Shown: positions 17,941 to 26,041 of the stretch, one piece after another | How the letters are laid out: every line of letters begins with the position of its first letter | How positions within the stretch are numbered: the stretch's first letter is position 1 | Source: Bdellovibrionales bacterium | GTDB taxonomy: Bacteria; Bdellovibrionota; Bdellovibrionia; Bdellovibrionales; Bdellovibrionaceae | DNA: 62,244 nt | NCBI GenBank assembly: GCA_005793345.1 | Contig: SXSU01000032.1 | Coordinates: 1 to 62,244 of the forward strand | Direction: 5' to 3' | Translations under genes and position numbers: made by a program | The notes under the pieces: generated by a model | Seen by the model: the letters and a program-made list of their open reading frames with translations, nothing else | What the model was told of the DNA's origin: nothing | The model's database searches: none

Positions 17941-18545
17941 AAAAATGAAACTCCAATCTGAATTAAAGAGTATTGAGTTAAAACACCGAGAAGTAAGGGT
18001 ATTGTAAAAGGAATTGCATTTACCGAAGAGAATGATTCCGAATTAACTTTTATTAAATTACTATTTTGAGATCTGAAAATTAACATTTGAGGGATAACTA
18101 GAACACGAGATATTAGTATTGGTAACTGTCCAGAAAGTATTGTTTTAAAAAGACCGAGCAAACTTCCCCATATTAATGCGCAAAATAGAGAGGGTGCAAT
18201 TGACGATAAAGGTAACAGAGTTGAGATTGCGGTAAATAATTTAGCATCACCAGCTCCAATCACATTAAAAATATATAATGTAAAAGTTAGAAATAAACTT
18301 AGAAATAAATTTTTATAGATCAAAATTAAGTTTGAATGATCTAATTCAGAAAAAAAACTACTAAATGAATTTAAATTAGTATTGGAATTTGAAATTGAAT
18401 TTAATATTAAAAATAATATTGAAGTTACGAGAGAAAATAAAACATATTTATTTTTTACTTTCCGCATAACAAGATCTTGAATGACTCCGCCCAAAAGAAA
18501 AAGACAACACAACAACATAGTTGGATCATTAAAAATTGATCTCAT
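17937..18545 (-). CDS. cpaA: Tad-type prepilin peptidase (CpaA/TadV, A24 family)
   Basis: 202 aa with about six membrane helices. The two catalytic aspartates of the A24 family are visible: GGVIQDLVMRKVKNKYV (first Asp) and the GxGD motif VIGAGDAKLFTA. It cleaves the leaders of the Flp and TadE-like pilins encoded around it. The ATG at 18545 (MRSIFND) is chosen because AAGGGGGAGACA immediately precedes it; the open frame extends to 18602 without a ribosome site. Bacterial-type full-length PilD (with methylase domain) is not expected in Tad systems. Confidence 0.88.
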   Translation of the reverse strand: MRSIFNDPTMLLCCLFLLGGVIQDLVMRKVKNKYVLFSLVTSILFLILNSISNSNTNLNSFSSFFSELDHSNLILIYKNLFLSLFLTFTLYIFNVIGAGDAKLFTAISTLLPLSSIAPSLFCALIWGSLLGLFKTILSGQLPILISRVLVIPQMLIFRSQNSNLIKVNSESFSSVNAIPFTIPLLLGVLTQYSLIQIGVSFL

Positions 18546-18579
18546 TGTCTCCCCCTTGTTTTCAAATATTCTCAGTGAA

Positions 18580-18768
18580 CTATGGTTTAACCCATGGCTC
18601 ACGATTTCCTTGCTTATTCTTAAACTGACCTCCAGTAACTAAGTTTCTTTCGACTCTTGCACCTAAAAGAGGTCCCGCTTTAGTCAAAGCAATTCCTCCA
18701 CTCTTCATGAGAGTGGAAAAAAATAGCATGACAAAAACCGTTAATAAAAGAACATATTCTAAAATCAT
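18580..18768 (-). CDS. Leaderless Flp pilin-like peptide
   Basis: 62 aa, MILEYVLLLTVFVMLFFSTLMK..., identical over ILEYVLLL to the core of the large prepilin at 205-1215 but beginning exactly there: no leader and no Gly/Gln before the core. Upstream in frame there is a stop six codons away and no alternative start, and no convincing ribosome site. It lies between flp and the prepilin peptidase gene in the Tad operon. It may be a decayed or leader-independent pilin paralogue; translation is uncertain. Confidence 0.5.
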   Translation of the reverse strand: MILEYVLLLTVFVMLFFSTLMKSGGIALTKAGPLLGARVERNLVTGGQFKNKQGNREPWVKP

Positions 18769-18789
18769 AGTTAGATTTAATTTTTTTTA

Positions 18790-18996
18790 TTAACCTGGTT
18801 CAGAAGTTATTCCGCCCACGCCTTTTTCTAAATCGCCTAATTTACCTCTTATAATTCCCATAATTTTATCTTTAAAAAGAGCTGCGATAGCTACAACGAT
18901 TACCGCAAGTAAAATATATTCTGTTAAACCTTGAGCATCCTCTTCTTTACAAAATGAAGATACTTTTGCTTTTAAATTTTTGATTAAGTTTTTCAT
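18790..18996 (-). CDS. flp: Flp-type major pilin
   Basis: 68 aa. Leader MKNLIKNLKAKVSSFCKEEDA, then QGLTEYILLAVIVVAIAALF: cleavage after Ala21 puts Glu at +5 and Tyr at +6, as in Flp pilins. The mature peptide is short (about 47 aa) and ends in a small hydrophilic tail. The ATG at 18996 is preceded by AAGGAG; an upstream GTG at 19011 would add five residues. It is the first gene of the Tad transcription unit. Confidence 0.9.
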   Translation of the reverse strand: MKNLIKNLKAKVSSFCKEEDAQGLTEYILLAVIVVAIAALFKDKIMGIIRGKLGDLEKGVGGITSEPG

Positions 18997-19179
18997 ACTT
19001 TTCTCCTTCACACTTTAATCCTGTAGCACCTCATCGGTGTTTCAGTATTAATTTTAATAGATTTAAGTCGAGTTGTGTGAAAAAAAATTAAAAGAATTAC
19101 AATAAAATCATATCCACTCATTTTGAGACAGATTTTATTCAAAGAGTTTAATTTTGTGTAAAACTAATGAGATATTGTA

Positions 19180-19323
19180 AAATAACTGTTCATGATTAAG
19201 TCTGATTGCTTCGCAATTGTATGCGAGACATAATCATGCGCCGTTATTTTCTTGTTTGTTGGGGGTGATTTTTAATCACCCCTTATTATTAAAATCCAAA
19301 CTAAAGTTTGTATTTTAATAATA
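19180..19323 (+). repeat. Compound palindromic repeat, complete copy
   Basis: Plus-strand polarity: hp1 19180-19248 with an insertion in the right half (GTATGCGAGACATAATC), spacer CTTGTTTGTT, hp2 19262-19282 (GGGGTGATT paired with AATCACCCC), hp3 19284-19323. It separates the DUF4143 ATPase gene (3' end at 19339) from the leader of the flp operon. Confidence 0.9.
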
Positions 19324-19338
19324 ATTATAAATGGGGTT

Positions 19339-20502
19339 CTATATAATTTTTTCAGCTACAATTTTAATAAATGTTTTGTAATGTAAAATTGTGATTCCAT
19401 CTACCTCATAAGACTCTTCTCCTGTGTAAACCAAATAGAGAGGTACCATAGGCTGTTCTTCTCGAAATGATTTTAACCCCGAGAAATCTTTTGAGTTAAT
19501 TTTGGTTTTGTATTTAATTTCTATTGCAGTTAAAATTTTATTATTATCAGTGATCAATAAATCCACTTCAGATCCAGCTACAGTTCTCCAAAAGTGAAAT
19601 TTAAGTAATGAATTTTTATAAAACTTAATGGCCCTTAATTCATTTATTATATATTGCTCAAATACTTTACCTTTGTAATTTGAGTCAGCACTTAAGTTCA
19701 GTTGATTATTTAAAACAGAAGTAATTCCGTTATCAAAAAAATAAAATTTTGGTGTTAAGGCTAATTGCTTTTTTACAGATTTATCCCATGCTGGAAGCTT
19801 ATAAGCGATCAAAGTGTCTTCAAGGATTTGAAAATAATTTTGCACAGTTTTTAGTGCAACAGCTGATTCCCTTGAAATATTAGAGTAATTTAAAAGTTCT
19901 GAGTTGTAAATTCCACAAATATCTAAAAATCGTGAAAATGGTTCTAAATTGCGAATTATACCTTCAGCGAGAATTTCCTCTTTAAGGTATGTTTCAACAT
20001 ATGTAATAAGAGAGTCACGTTTATCAGATTCTAATAGAAAATAAATTCCTGGTAGAGTTCCGTATATTAAGGCCTGTTCAAGATTAAATGATTCATTAAG
20101 TTCTAAGTAGGTAAATGGGAAAAGATAACGGATAGGAACTCTTCCGCCAAGTAGATTAGCCTGGCCTTTTTTCAATTTTCGAGGACTGCTGCCAGATAAG
20201 ATAAATTTAATTTTATATTCTTCGATAAGAAAATGAATATCATCAAGCAGAATTGGAAGTTTTTGAATTTCATCAACAAAGATTATTCTAATTTTTTCAT
20301 TTTTAACTTTATATAGAATATCTTGTTTAAAAAATTCTGGATTTTTTTGATACCGTTTGTAAGTTTCACTTTTTAGCAAATTAATTTCAAAATGGAGTAT
20401 ATTTTTAAGTTCATTTTTTATGAGGGCACTTTTGCCAGTCTGTCTTGGGCCTAATAAAAAAATATTTTTTTCTGCGCTAAATTTAAATAATCTGTGTATC
20501 AT
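19339..20502 (-). CDS. AAA ATPase with C-terminal DUF4143 domain
   Basis: 387 aa. N-terminal AAA_14-type ATPase: Walker A LLGPRQTGKSALIK (about 16-29), Walker B IRIIFVDEIQKLP, sensor FILSGSSPRKLKKG. The C-terminal half is DUF4143-like with a PD-(D/E)XK-type signature FHFWRTVAGSEVDLLI...TAIEIKYK. The family is widespread, often horizontally acquired, with no settled function. It sits alone between the Tad operon and a peptide transporter. Its ATG lies inside a terminal inverted repeat and has no obvious ribosome site. The stop is TAG at 19339. Confidence 0.85.
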   Translation of the reverse strand: MIHRLFKFSAEKNIFLLGPRQTGKSALIKNELKNILHFEINLLKSETYKRYQKNPEFFKQDILYKVKNEKIRIIFVDEIQKLPILLDDIHFLIEEYKIKFILSGSSPRKLKKGQANLLGGRVPIRYLFPFTYLELNESFNLEQALIYGTLPGIYFLLESDKRDSLITYVETYLKEEILAEGIIRNLEPFSRFLDICGIYNSELLNYSNISRESAVALKTVQNYFQILEDTLIAYKLPAWDKSVKKQLALTPKFYFFDNGITSVLNNQLNLSADSNYKGKVFEQYIINELRAIKFYKNSLLKFHFWRTVAGSEVDLLITDNNKILTAIEIKYKTKINSKDFSGLKSFREEQPMVPLYLVYTGEESYEVDGITILHYKTFIKIVAEKII

Positions 20503-20621
20503 ATAGCCAATTTAGGTCGATTATTGGCCATAGGCAACTTAATTATCGACCTCTAGTCGATTTTAAGCAGATAATTACATACCATACGGCCAATTTAGGT
20601 CGATTATTGGCCATATGATAC
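20496..20621. repeat. 126-bp palindrome-rich element with 16-bp terminal inverted repeats
   Basis: GTATCATATAGCCAAT at 20496-20511 and the complement of GTATCATATGGCCAAT at 20606-20621 form inverted ends (15 of 16 matching). Inside are two copies of a 25-bp inverted repeat, (G/A)GCCAAT-N11-ATTGGCC at 20505-20529 and 20588-20612, and several AGGTCGA motifs in both orientations, with one more (TCGACCTTA) just outside at 20630. The start codon of the AAA ATPase gene is within the left end, and the stop of the peptide permease gene is 14 bp beyond the right end. It could be an autoregulatory operator cluster or a small mobile element. Confidence 0.75.
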
Positions 20622-20634
20622 CCAATTGTCGACC

Positions 20635-21675
20635 TTAAATATTTGCCTTCGAGTCAAAAGCATCTCTGACTGCTAAACCAATATTAATTAATAGAACCAT
20701 AGTAATAACTAAAAATAATGATGGATACCACACCAACCATTCAGCAATTGTAAAATATTTTTGTGCTTGATTCAAAAGCTCACCCCAGCTTGGAGTTGGG
20801 GCCTGTAAACCTAGACCCAAGTAATCCATATTTGCTAATGTTAAAATTCCACCAGCAACAACAAAAGGTGAAAAAGTAATAATAGGAGTTAGGGCATTTG
20901 GAAAAATATGTTTAAAAATAATTCTCCAATGACTGGCGCCTAATGCCTTTGCGCCTTCAACAAACTCTCGCTTTCTCAGCGTTAAAAATTCAGCACGCAT
21001 GTATGTAGCAATGCCTGTCCAGCCAAATAAAACCGAAAATAAAATAAGTAAACTCATGCTCGGACTAAAAACAGCAATCATAGTTAGAAGTAATAAAGTT
21101 ACTGGCATGGACTCAAAAATCTCCACAACACGCATACCAAATAAATCAGAAAAGCCACCAAGGTAACCCATAATAGCTCCGATAATAACACCTAAAAGAT
21201 AAGAGAGTACCCATACTCCAACAGAATAAGATAAAGAATATCGAAAGCCATATAAAATTCTTGAAAATACATCACGCCCTCGATCATCAGTCCCAAATAC
21301 ATTTAATTTTGTTGGAGCTGAGGGGTAAATATCCACAAATTTATTACTTTCATAGGGGTCCCATTGATTAATTGGCCAAGCTGCCCAATCACCACGATTT
21401 TCTTGAAATTCAAGTACCCGATAATCCATGACATAAATATCATCACGTTTAAATTCAGTAGGATGGTAATCGAACAAAATTGGAAAATAAATTTTTTGAT
21501 CATATTTCATAACAATCGGTTTGCTGTTTGACCAGACTTCAGCAGTAAAGCTAAATAAAGTTAAAATTAAAAATGCCCACAAAGAATAAACAGCAAGTTT
21601 GTTTTTTTTAAAGCGTTTCAGTCGTTTTTTAGTAAGTTCATTTGTAACAAAATATTTTTCAATTAAACCAATCAT
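20635..21675 (-). CDS. Peptide ABC transporter permease, OppC/YejE-like
   Basis: 346 aa. An N-terminal helix (YSLWAFLILTLFSFTAEVW), a large periplasmic loop with FGTDDRGRDVFSRILYGFRYSL, then five membrane helices and the coupling motif EGAKALGASHWRIIFKHIFPN. The long periplasmic loop with DPYESNKFVD is typical of YejE rather than classical OppC. It pairs with the YejB-like permease upstream to import oligopeptides. A 281-bp gap full of repeats separates the two permease genes. AAAGAGAG lies upstream of the ATG. Confidence 0.88.
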   Translation of the reverse strand: MIGLIEKYFVTNELTKKRLKRFKKNKLAVYSLWAFLILTLFSFTAEVWSNSKPIVMKYDQKIYFPILFDYHPTEFKRDDIYVMDYRVLEFQENRGDWAAWPINQWDPYESNKFVDIYPSAPTKLNVFGTDDRGRDVFSRILYGFRYSLSYSVGVWVLSYLLGVIIGAIMGYLGGFSDLFGMRVVEIFESMPVTLLLLTMIAVFSPSMSLLILFSVLFGWTGIATYMRAEFLTLRKREFVEGAKALGASHWRIIFKHIFPNALTPIITFSPFVVAGGILTLANMDYLGLGLQAPTPSWGELLNQAQKYFTIAEWLVWYPSLFLVITMVLLINIGLAVRDAFDSKANI

Positions 21676-21721
21676 TTATTTTCTCTCTTTAAAAAACAAA
21701 TTTAATTTCAATAGGAAACAG

Positions 21722-21962
21722 GGGGAGATTGTAAATCTACCCAAACAAACAAAGAAATAACTGCTAATGATTATGTCTGATATAATCGCGTAAGCGATCA
21801 GACTTAATCATGAGCAGTATATCATGAAAAAACAAACGTAAGTTTGGTTTTTCATGATAAGGGGAGATTGTAAATCTACCCAAACAAACAAAGAAATAAC
21901 TGCTAATGATTATGTCTGATATAATCGCGTAAGCGATCAGACTTAATCATTAGCAGTTATTT
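21722..21962 (-). repeat. Compound palindromic repeat, tandem array (period 139)
   Basis: Minus-strand polarity. From the right: hp1 (21893-21962), spacer, hp2 (21861-21879), hp3 (21821-21858), then a second hp1 (to about 21816) and hp2 (from 21722). The unit beginning GGGGAGATTG recurs at 21722 and 21861. The right-hand hp1 is a perfect-arm copy (CTGCTAATGATTA with TAATCATTAGCAG); the left copy has one arm mismatch (ATGAGCAG). The stop codon of the YejB-like gene (21957-21959) is inside the hp1 edge. The array splits the two permease genes of one transporter. Confidence 0.92.
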
Positions 21963-22991
21963 GAAGTCGATTCGAGGATCAATAATTACGTAAATTATAT
22001 CACTTACAAGTCGACCAAGCATTAATGTTACACTGGATAAAAAAATTAAACCCATTATAACATTGTAATCTCTAGCTAGCAGAGAATTATAACTAAGTAA
22101 CCCAATTCCATTTAATCGAAATACTGTTTCAGTAATAAGTGAACCTGATAAGAAAACACCTAAGAAGCTTCCTATTCCAGTTGCAATTGGAATAAGAGCG
22201 TTTCTTAAAGCATGTTTAAAGTTCACGATATTTTCAGCTAAGCCTTTAGCTCTTGCTGTTCGAATGTAATCTTGCTTAATTACATCAAGCATAGAATTTC
22301 TCATTAACATCGTTAATGAAGTAAATCCGCCAATTAGATATACGGTTAACGGCAGAATAAAATGTTGAATCCTATCCCATATTTTACCCGAAATAGTTAA
22401 ATCAAGGTAATTATCGGAGACAAATCCTCCAGTTGGAAAGTAATCAAAGTAACTAGCTCCCGCAAAAATCACTATTAAAACAATTCCTAAAATAAGTGAA
22501 GGTATAGAATAAAAAACAAACAATGTGAGTTGTGCTGCTCGATCAAAAAAAGAATTTGCCCGAATTGCCATTAACACTCCCAGGGGAATGCAAATCAAGT
22601 ATGTTAATATAAACGAGACAATTCCAAACTGAAGTGAAACTGGAAATCTTTCAAGAATAACATCTATGACAGGTTCTTCGTAAGTAAAGCTTTGTCCAAA
22701 ATCTAGTTTTACAATGCTCTTAAGCCAAATCCAGTATCGAATATGAATTGGTTTATCGAAGCCATATTTAACTTTTAAGGCTTCAATAACTTCTTCACTT
22801 ACAGCAGTGTCGCCCTTAGAGTTGACACTGCTGCTTGATTTGCCAGATGCCATTGCTCCAAATTTTATATTTTGAATTGCCTGCTCAATTGGCCCCCCTG
22901 GAGCCATATTAATAAACAAAAATGATAACAGTGTGATGCCCAAAAAGGTGGGCACCATAATCATTAATCTTCTAAGAATATATACAAACAA
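21957..22991 (-). CDS. Peptide ABC transporter permease, OppB/YejB-like
   Basis: 344 aa. N-terminal LRRLMIMVPTFLGITLLSFLFINMAPGGPIEQ is the OppB/DppB signature; YejB-like features include the long loop before KVKYGFDKPIHIRYWIWLKSIVKLDFGQSF. The EAA-like loop is RTARAKGLAENIVNFKHALRNALIP. The start is TTG at 22991 with AGGAG six bases upstream. It follows the binding-protein gene by 15 bp. The stop TAA is provided by the repeat edge, so the protein ends ...DFK. Confidence 0.88.
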   Translation of the reverse strand: MFVYILRRLMIMVPTFLGITLLSFLFINMAPGGPIEQAIQNIKFGAMASGKSSSSVNSKGDTAVSEEVIEALKVKYGFDKPIHIRYWIWLKSIVKLDFGQSFTYEEPVIDVILERFPVSLQFGIVSFILTYLICIPLGVLMAIRANSFFDRAAQLTLFVFYSIPSLILGIVLIVIFAGASYFDYFPTGGFVSDNYLDLTISGKIWDRIQHFILPLTVYLIGGFTSLTMLMRNSMLDVIKQDYIRTARAKGLAENIVNFKHALRNALIPIATGIGSFLGVFLSGSLITETVFRLNGIGLLSYNSLLARDYNVIMGLIFLSSVTLMLGRLVSDIIYVIIDPRIDFK

Positions 22992-23006
22992 GGTGTACTC
23001 CTGTTT

Positions 23007-24650
23007 TTAAGGTTGGATCCACCAAAAGTCAGAACCAATATCATAAACCATAGTATCACCAGGTTTTTGAACACGTTTAGTATGAGCATAGAAATCAAAT
23101 TTATCATTAAACAAAAATGCATAAGGAGCTTGCTCAGCAATCTTTTCATAAACAGTTCTTAGCATTTTTAATCTTTTTGCACGATCTGGCTGAACACGGG
23201 CTTCATCAATAAGTTTATCAACTTCAGGATTCATAAATCCTGCGAAATTTGATCCACCTTTAACTGCGCTTTTTGAGTGCCATATTTGTTTTGGATCCCA
23301 ATCAACTGCTGCAGACCATCTCAAGCTAACGGCATCAAAATTTTGTTCATCAAGATTTTTTGCAAAAGAACTCCAGTCGACATATTTAACGTCCATAATA
23401 ACGCCGGCTTTTTTAAGTTCTTCTTGGTACATGGTATGGTATTTTTCGAAATCTTTATTTGAATGAAGTAAGGTAAATTTAAAATCAACTTTTTGCCCAT
23501 TGATAACTTTATCTAGTATTCCATTTTTATCAGAGTCAACCCATCCAGCTTTTTTAAATAATTCTTGAGCTTTTTGTGGATTAAAAAGAATTGGTTTTAC
23601 CGCGGGAGACGTGTACTCACTTTGTACATAAAGTGGACCAGCTACAGGATACGAAAATCCAAATCTAAATTTTTTATTCATCTCATCGCGATTTAATAAA
23701 TGAGCTAAGCCTAATCTTACATTAAGATCTTTAAATAAATCTTTTCTCATATTCCAGCCATAAAAACTGTAAGATTTAGGAGATTTATTTTCTGCCTTAA
23801 CTTTAAAAACAGAAGTCCCCCAAAGCGGACCCGTTGCCTTTAGCTCAAATTGCTCTGGATTTAAATCATCATGAACATCAAGTTCGCCTTTTTTTAACAT
23901 TTCAAGTTGAACGTTGTCATCTTTAACAAAACGGTAAGTTATTCGCTCAAAATTAAATAAACCTTTTGAATATTCATCATTTTTAGCAAACCATTTATCA
24001 AATTTTTTGAGTACAATTTTTTGACCCTTTTCGTAGGATTCCAAAACATATGGACCGCAGCCAACTAATTCTTTATTCATTTTATTTGATTTTTCGACAT
24101 CAGAATAAATATGTTTTGGTAAAATTGTCAAACCTGCTATGACATCAAAATTTCTAAAATAATTATCTTTTGCGTAAGCCTTTATAGTGTAAGGGTCAAC
24201 AACCTCAACTTTTTCGATTCCTTCATAGTAAGGTCTTAAATTTTCTGCTTGGTATTTTGGTTCAAATATAGCATCAAAACTAAATTTGATATCATCAGCG
24301 GTAAGTGGTTTTCCATCGTGAAAAACGACATCATTTCTTAAGTGGAAAGTAAAAACTTTATTGTCTTTAGAGATTTCCCACTTAGTGGCAACTCGAGGTT
24401 CCCATTCAAAAGTGTTTACATTTCTAATTAACATTTGATCCATAACATAACCTTGAATGATTGAAGCATACAGGTCAGATGATTTGATCGGATGTAAAGT
24501 TGCAGGCTCGGCTTTTAGTGACTTATAAACATTTCCACCAAAAGGTGCTGCAGGATTGGCATTTACAAGTGCTAATGATGACGACGCTGTCACCGATAGA
24601 CTTAGGCCGAAAAGAATCTTGAATATTGCTGAATTTAGTACATTAGACAT
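23007..24650 (-). CDS. Periplasmic oligopeptide-binding protein, YejA-like (SBP family 5)
   Basis: 547 aa with a Sec signal peptide (residues 1-28, ending SLALVNA). The SBP_bac_5 domain is evident: AEPATLHPIKSSDLYASIIQGYVMDQML, WEISKDNKVFTFHLRNDVVFHDGKPLTADDIKFSFD, LNVRLGLAHLLNRDEM. It would capture peptides for the two permeases downstream; no ATPase gene (YejF) follows, so that component must be elsewhere. AAGGAGGG precedes the ATG. A weak sigma70-like pair (TTGTGT, 17 bp, TATAGG) lies on the minus strand around 24680-24710. Confidence 0.9.
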   Translation of the reverse strand: MSNVLNSAIFKILFGLSLSVTASSSLALVNANPAAPFGGNVYKSLKAEPATLHPIKSSDLYASIIQGYVMDQMLIRNVNTFEWEPRVATKWEISKDNKVFTFHLRNDVVFHDGKPLTADDIKFSFDAIFEPKYQAENLRPYYEGIEKVEVVDPYTIKAYAKDNYFRNFDVIAGLTILPKHIYSDVEKSNKMNKELVGCGPYVLESYEKGQKIVLKKFDKWFAKNDEYSKGLFNFERITYRFVKDDNVQLEMLKKGELDVHDDLNPEQFELKATGPLWGTSVFKVKAENKSPKSYSFYGWNMRKDLFKDLNVRLGLAHLLNRDEMNKKFRFGFSYPVAGPLYVQSEYTSPAVKPILFNPQKAQELFKKAGWVDSDKNGILDKVINGQKVDFKFTLLHSNKDFEKYHTMYQEELKKAGVIMDVKYVDWSSFAKNLDEQNFDAVSLRWSAAVDWDPKQIWHSKSAVKGGSNFAGFMNPEVDKLIDEARVQPDRAKRLKMLRTVYEKIAEQAPYAFLFNDKFDFYAHTKRVQKPGDTMVYDIGSDFWWIQP

Positions 24651-25003
24651 TGAACCCTCCTTGTCTGGAAGGTAATCTGATGCATCCTATAAAAATAATC
24701 AACAATTAACACAAATTTAAAAAATTTCTTTTTCAAAATTTTATATATATTAGGAAATCGTACTTTATAGTGAATAGTCATAATCAAGAAAGAGTTTTAA
24801 AGAAATTGAATCAAAGATCAAATGACCAGTTTTCCAATTTTATTTGTTATTCAAAAAGTATATTAATTAAAAAAAATAATGATACAAATCATTTAAAATT
24901 ACCAAATTGTAATCGTTAAAATTTGAAAAAATCAATTTTTAACTAGTTTAAATTCTCTTAAAACAATAAATCGCAAATAATTAATTATAGATTTATACCG
25001 TAT
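24651..25003. other. Gene-free stretch upstream of the peptide-binding protein gene
   Basis: AT-rich 353 bp. It holds the ribosome site and a weak candidate promoter of the binding-protein gene near its left end. I see no open frame with a start site, no copy of the compound repeat and no tRNA-like fold. Confidence 0.5.
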
Positions 25004-25696
25004 CTAAGGCTTTTGTAAAAAATCAATACCAGAAACTATACAAAAGGAAACTGCCCTTTCTCTAATACTATCAAGTTCACTTTTTTTAAGGATAATTATT
25101 TGTCCATCAATACTATTAAATGTATAAATATATTCGCCGTTCAATTCTTCAACTTTAATTTGGGCAACTATATTTAAAGTTTCCTTGTTTCTTCTAATAG
25201 AAAAATATAAGTACGAATTTGGATTTTCTTTTTGTGCTTGATTCGCGGCAATATTTAAGTAATCAATCATAGTGTCATAGTTTGACATATAATTGTCGCC
25301 AATCTTAACTTCAGATTTAAATAACACGACGTACTCTGCTGTTTTATTGTGGTCAAAAAAAACCGAAACAATTCCATTTTTAGTTAAAATTTGAAAATTT
25401 TCTTTATCTGAAATATGTAAAATTATTCCTTCAACAGTAATAATTTCAGTTTCATTTTTTCTATTTTCTTTAAATGCCGGAGCTTTAATTGATACCGCAT
25501 CTCCAGGGTAAAAAGCAAATCTACTTAATTTAACAAATGTCCAAACACTCTCAACTTCTTTGTAACAGTTTCCTTGTAAGCAAATTTCGTGAGTAACCCC
25601 TGTATTTAAGAATAAATTATCACAAACCCCCTGGGCATTAGTTAGGCTGGTTACAAAAAACTGAAGTCCCAAGGCGATAGAAACAAATTTTGTCAT
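25004..25696 (-). CDS. Exported protein of unknown function
   Basis: 230 aa. Signal peptide MTKFVSIALGLQFFVTSLTNA|QG. The mature protein has four cysteines (VCDNLF, EICLQGNC, near the N-terminus, and SFCIVSG at the C-terminus), so disulfides are likely. The segment PGDAVSIKAP and the FKENRKNETEIITVEGIILHISDKENFQILTKNG region look beta-rich. No family is recognised. It is flanked by gene-poor stretches and is probably monocistronic. Confidence 0.6.
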   Translation of the reverse strand: MTKFVSIALGLQFFVTSLTNAQGVCDNLFLNTGVTHEICLQGNCYKEVESVWTFVKLSRFAFYPGDAVSIKAPAFKENRKNETEIITVEGIILHISDKENFQILTKNGIVSVFFDHNKTAEYVVLFKSEVKIGDNYMSNYDTMIDYLNIAANQAQKENPNSYLYFSIRRNKETLNIVAQIKVEELNGEYIYTFNSIDGQIIILKKSELDSIRERAVSFCIVSGIDFLQKP

Positions 25697-26041
25697 TTTA
25701 TCAACTCCAATTTAACAATAAAAAATTATGAAATTAATTCTCATCTAAAAATATTAAAAACCTTTACCACAATATATTAAGCAAATTTAAGGCCACTAAT
25801 TTGTTACAATTAAATCATTGTAAAGGAACAAAATGAAAATTTTTAATACAAATGTTAAACGTTTTTACAATTATGTGGGTCTCCATCAAATAAGTGTAAC
25901 TACCCAGCGATTATGATTGGTTATAATTACCCAACATTTTTGAAAAGAGTTATTGCCAATACGTGAGAAATTTTAGATTCAGAAATCAACTTAAATTTAA
26001 AAATGAAATTCGATCTTATATTACAAGTAGTTTGCATGTTC
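25697..26041. other. Gene-poor stretch with one doubtful 27-codon ORF
   Basis: 345 bp between the exported-protein gene and feoB. A short plus-strand ORF at 25833-25916 (MKIFNTNVKRFYNYVGLHQI...) has AAAGGA upstream. Beyond its stop another frame continues with a protein-like stretch (YNYPTFLKRVIANT, then EILDSEINLNLK after a TGA), so this may be the remnant of a small regulator-like gene. Nothing firmer can be supported. Confidence 0.3.

Noticed and set aside
25833-25916. 27-codon ORF with AAAGGA upstream
   Set aside because: Too short and followed by stops in a region that looks decayed; noted only in the intergenic entry.
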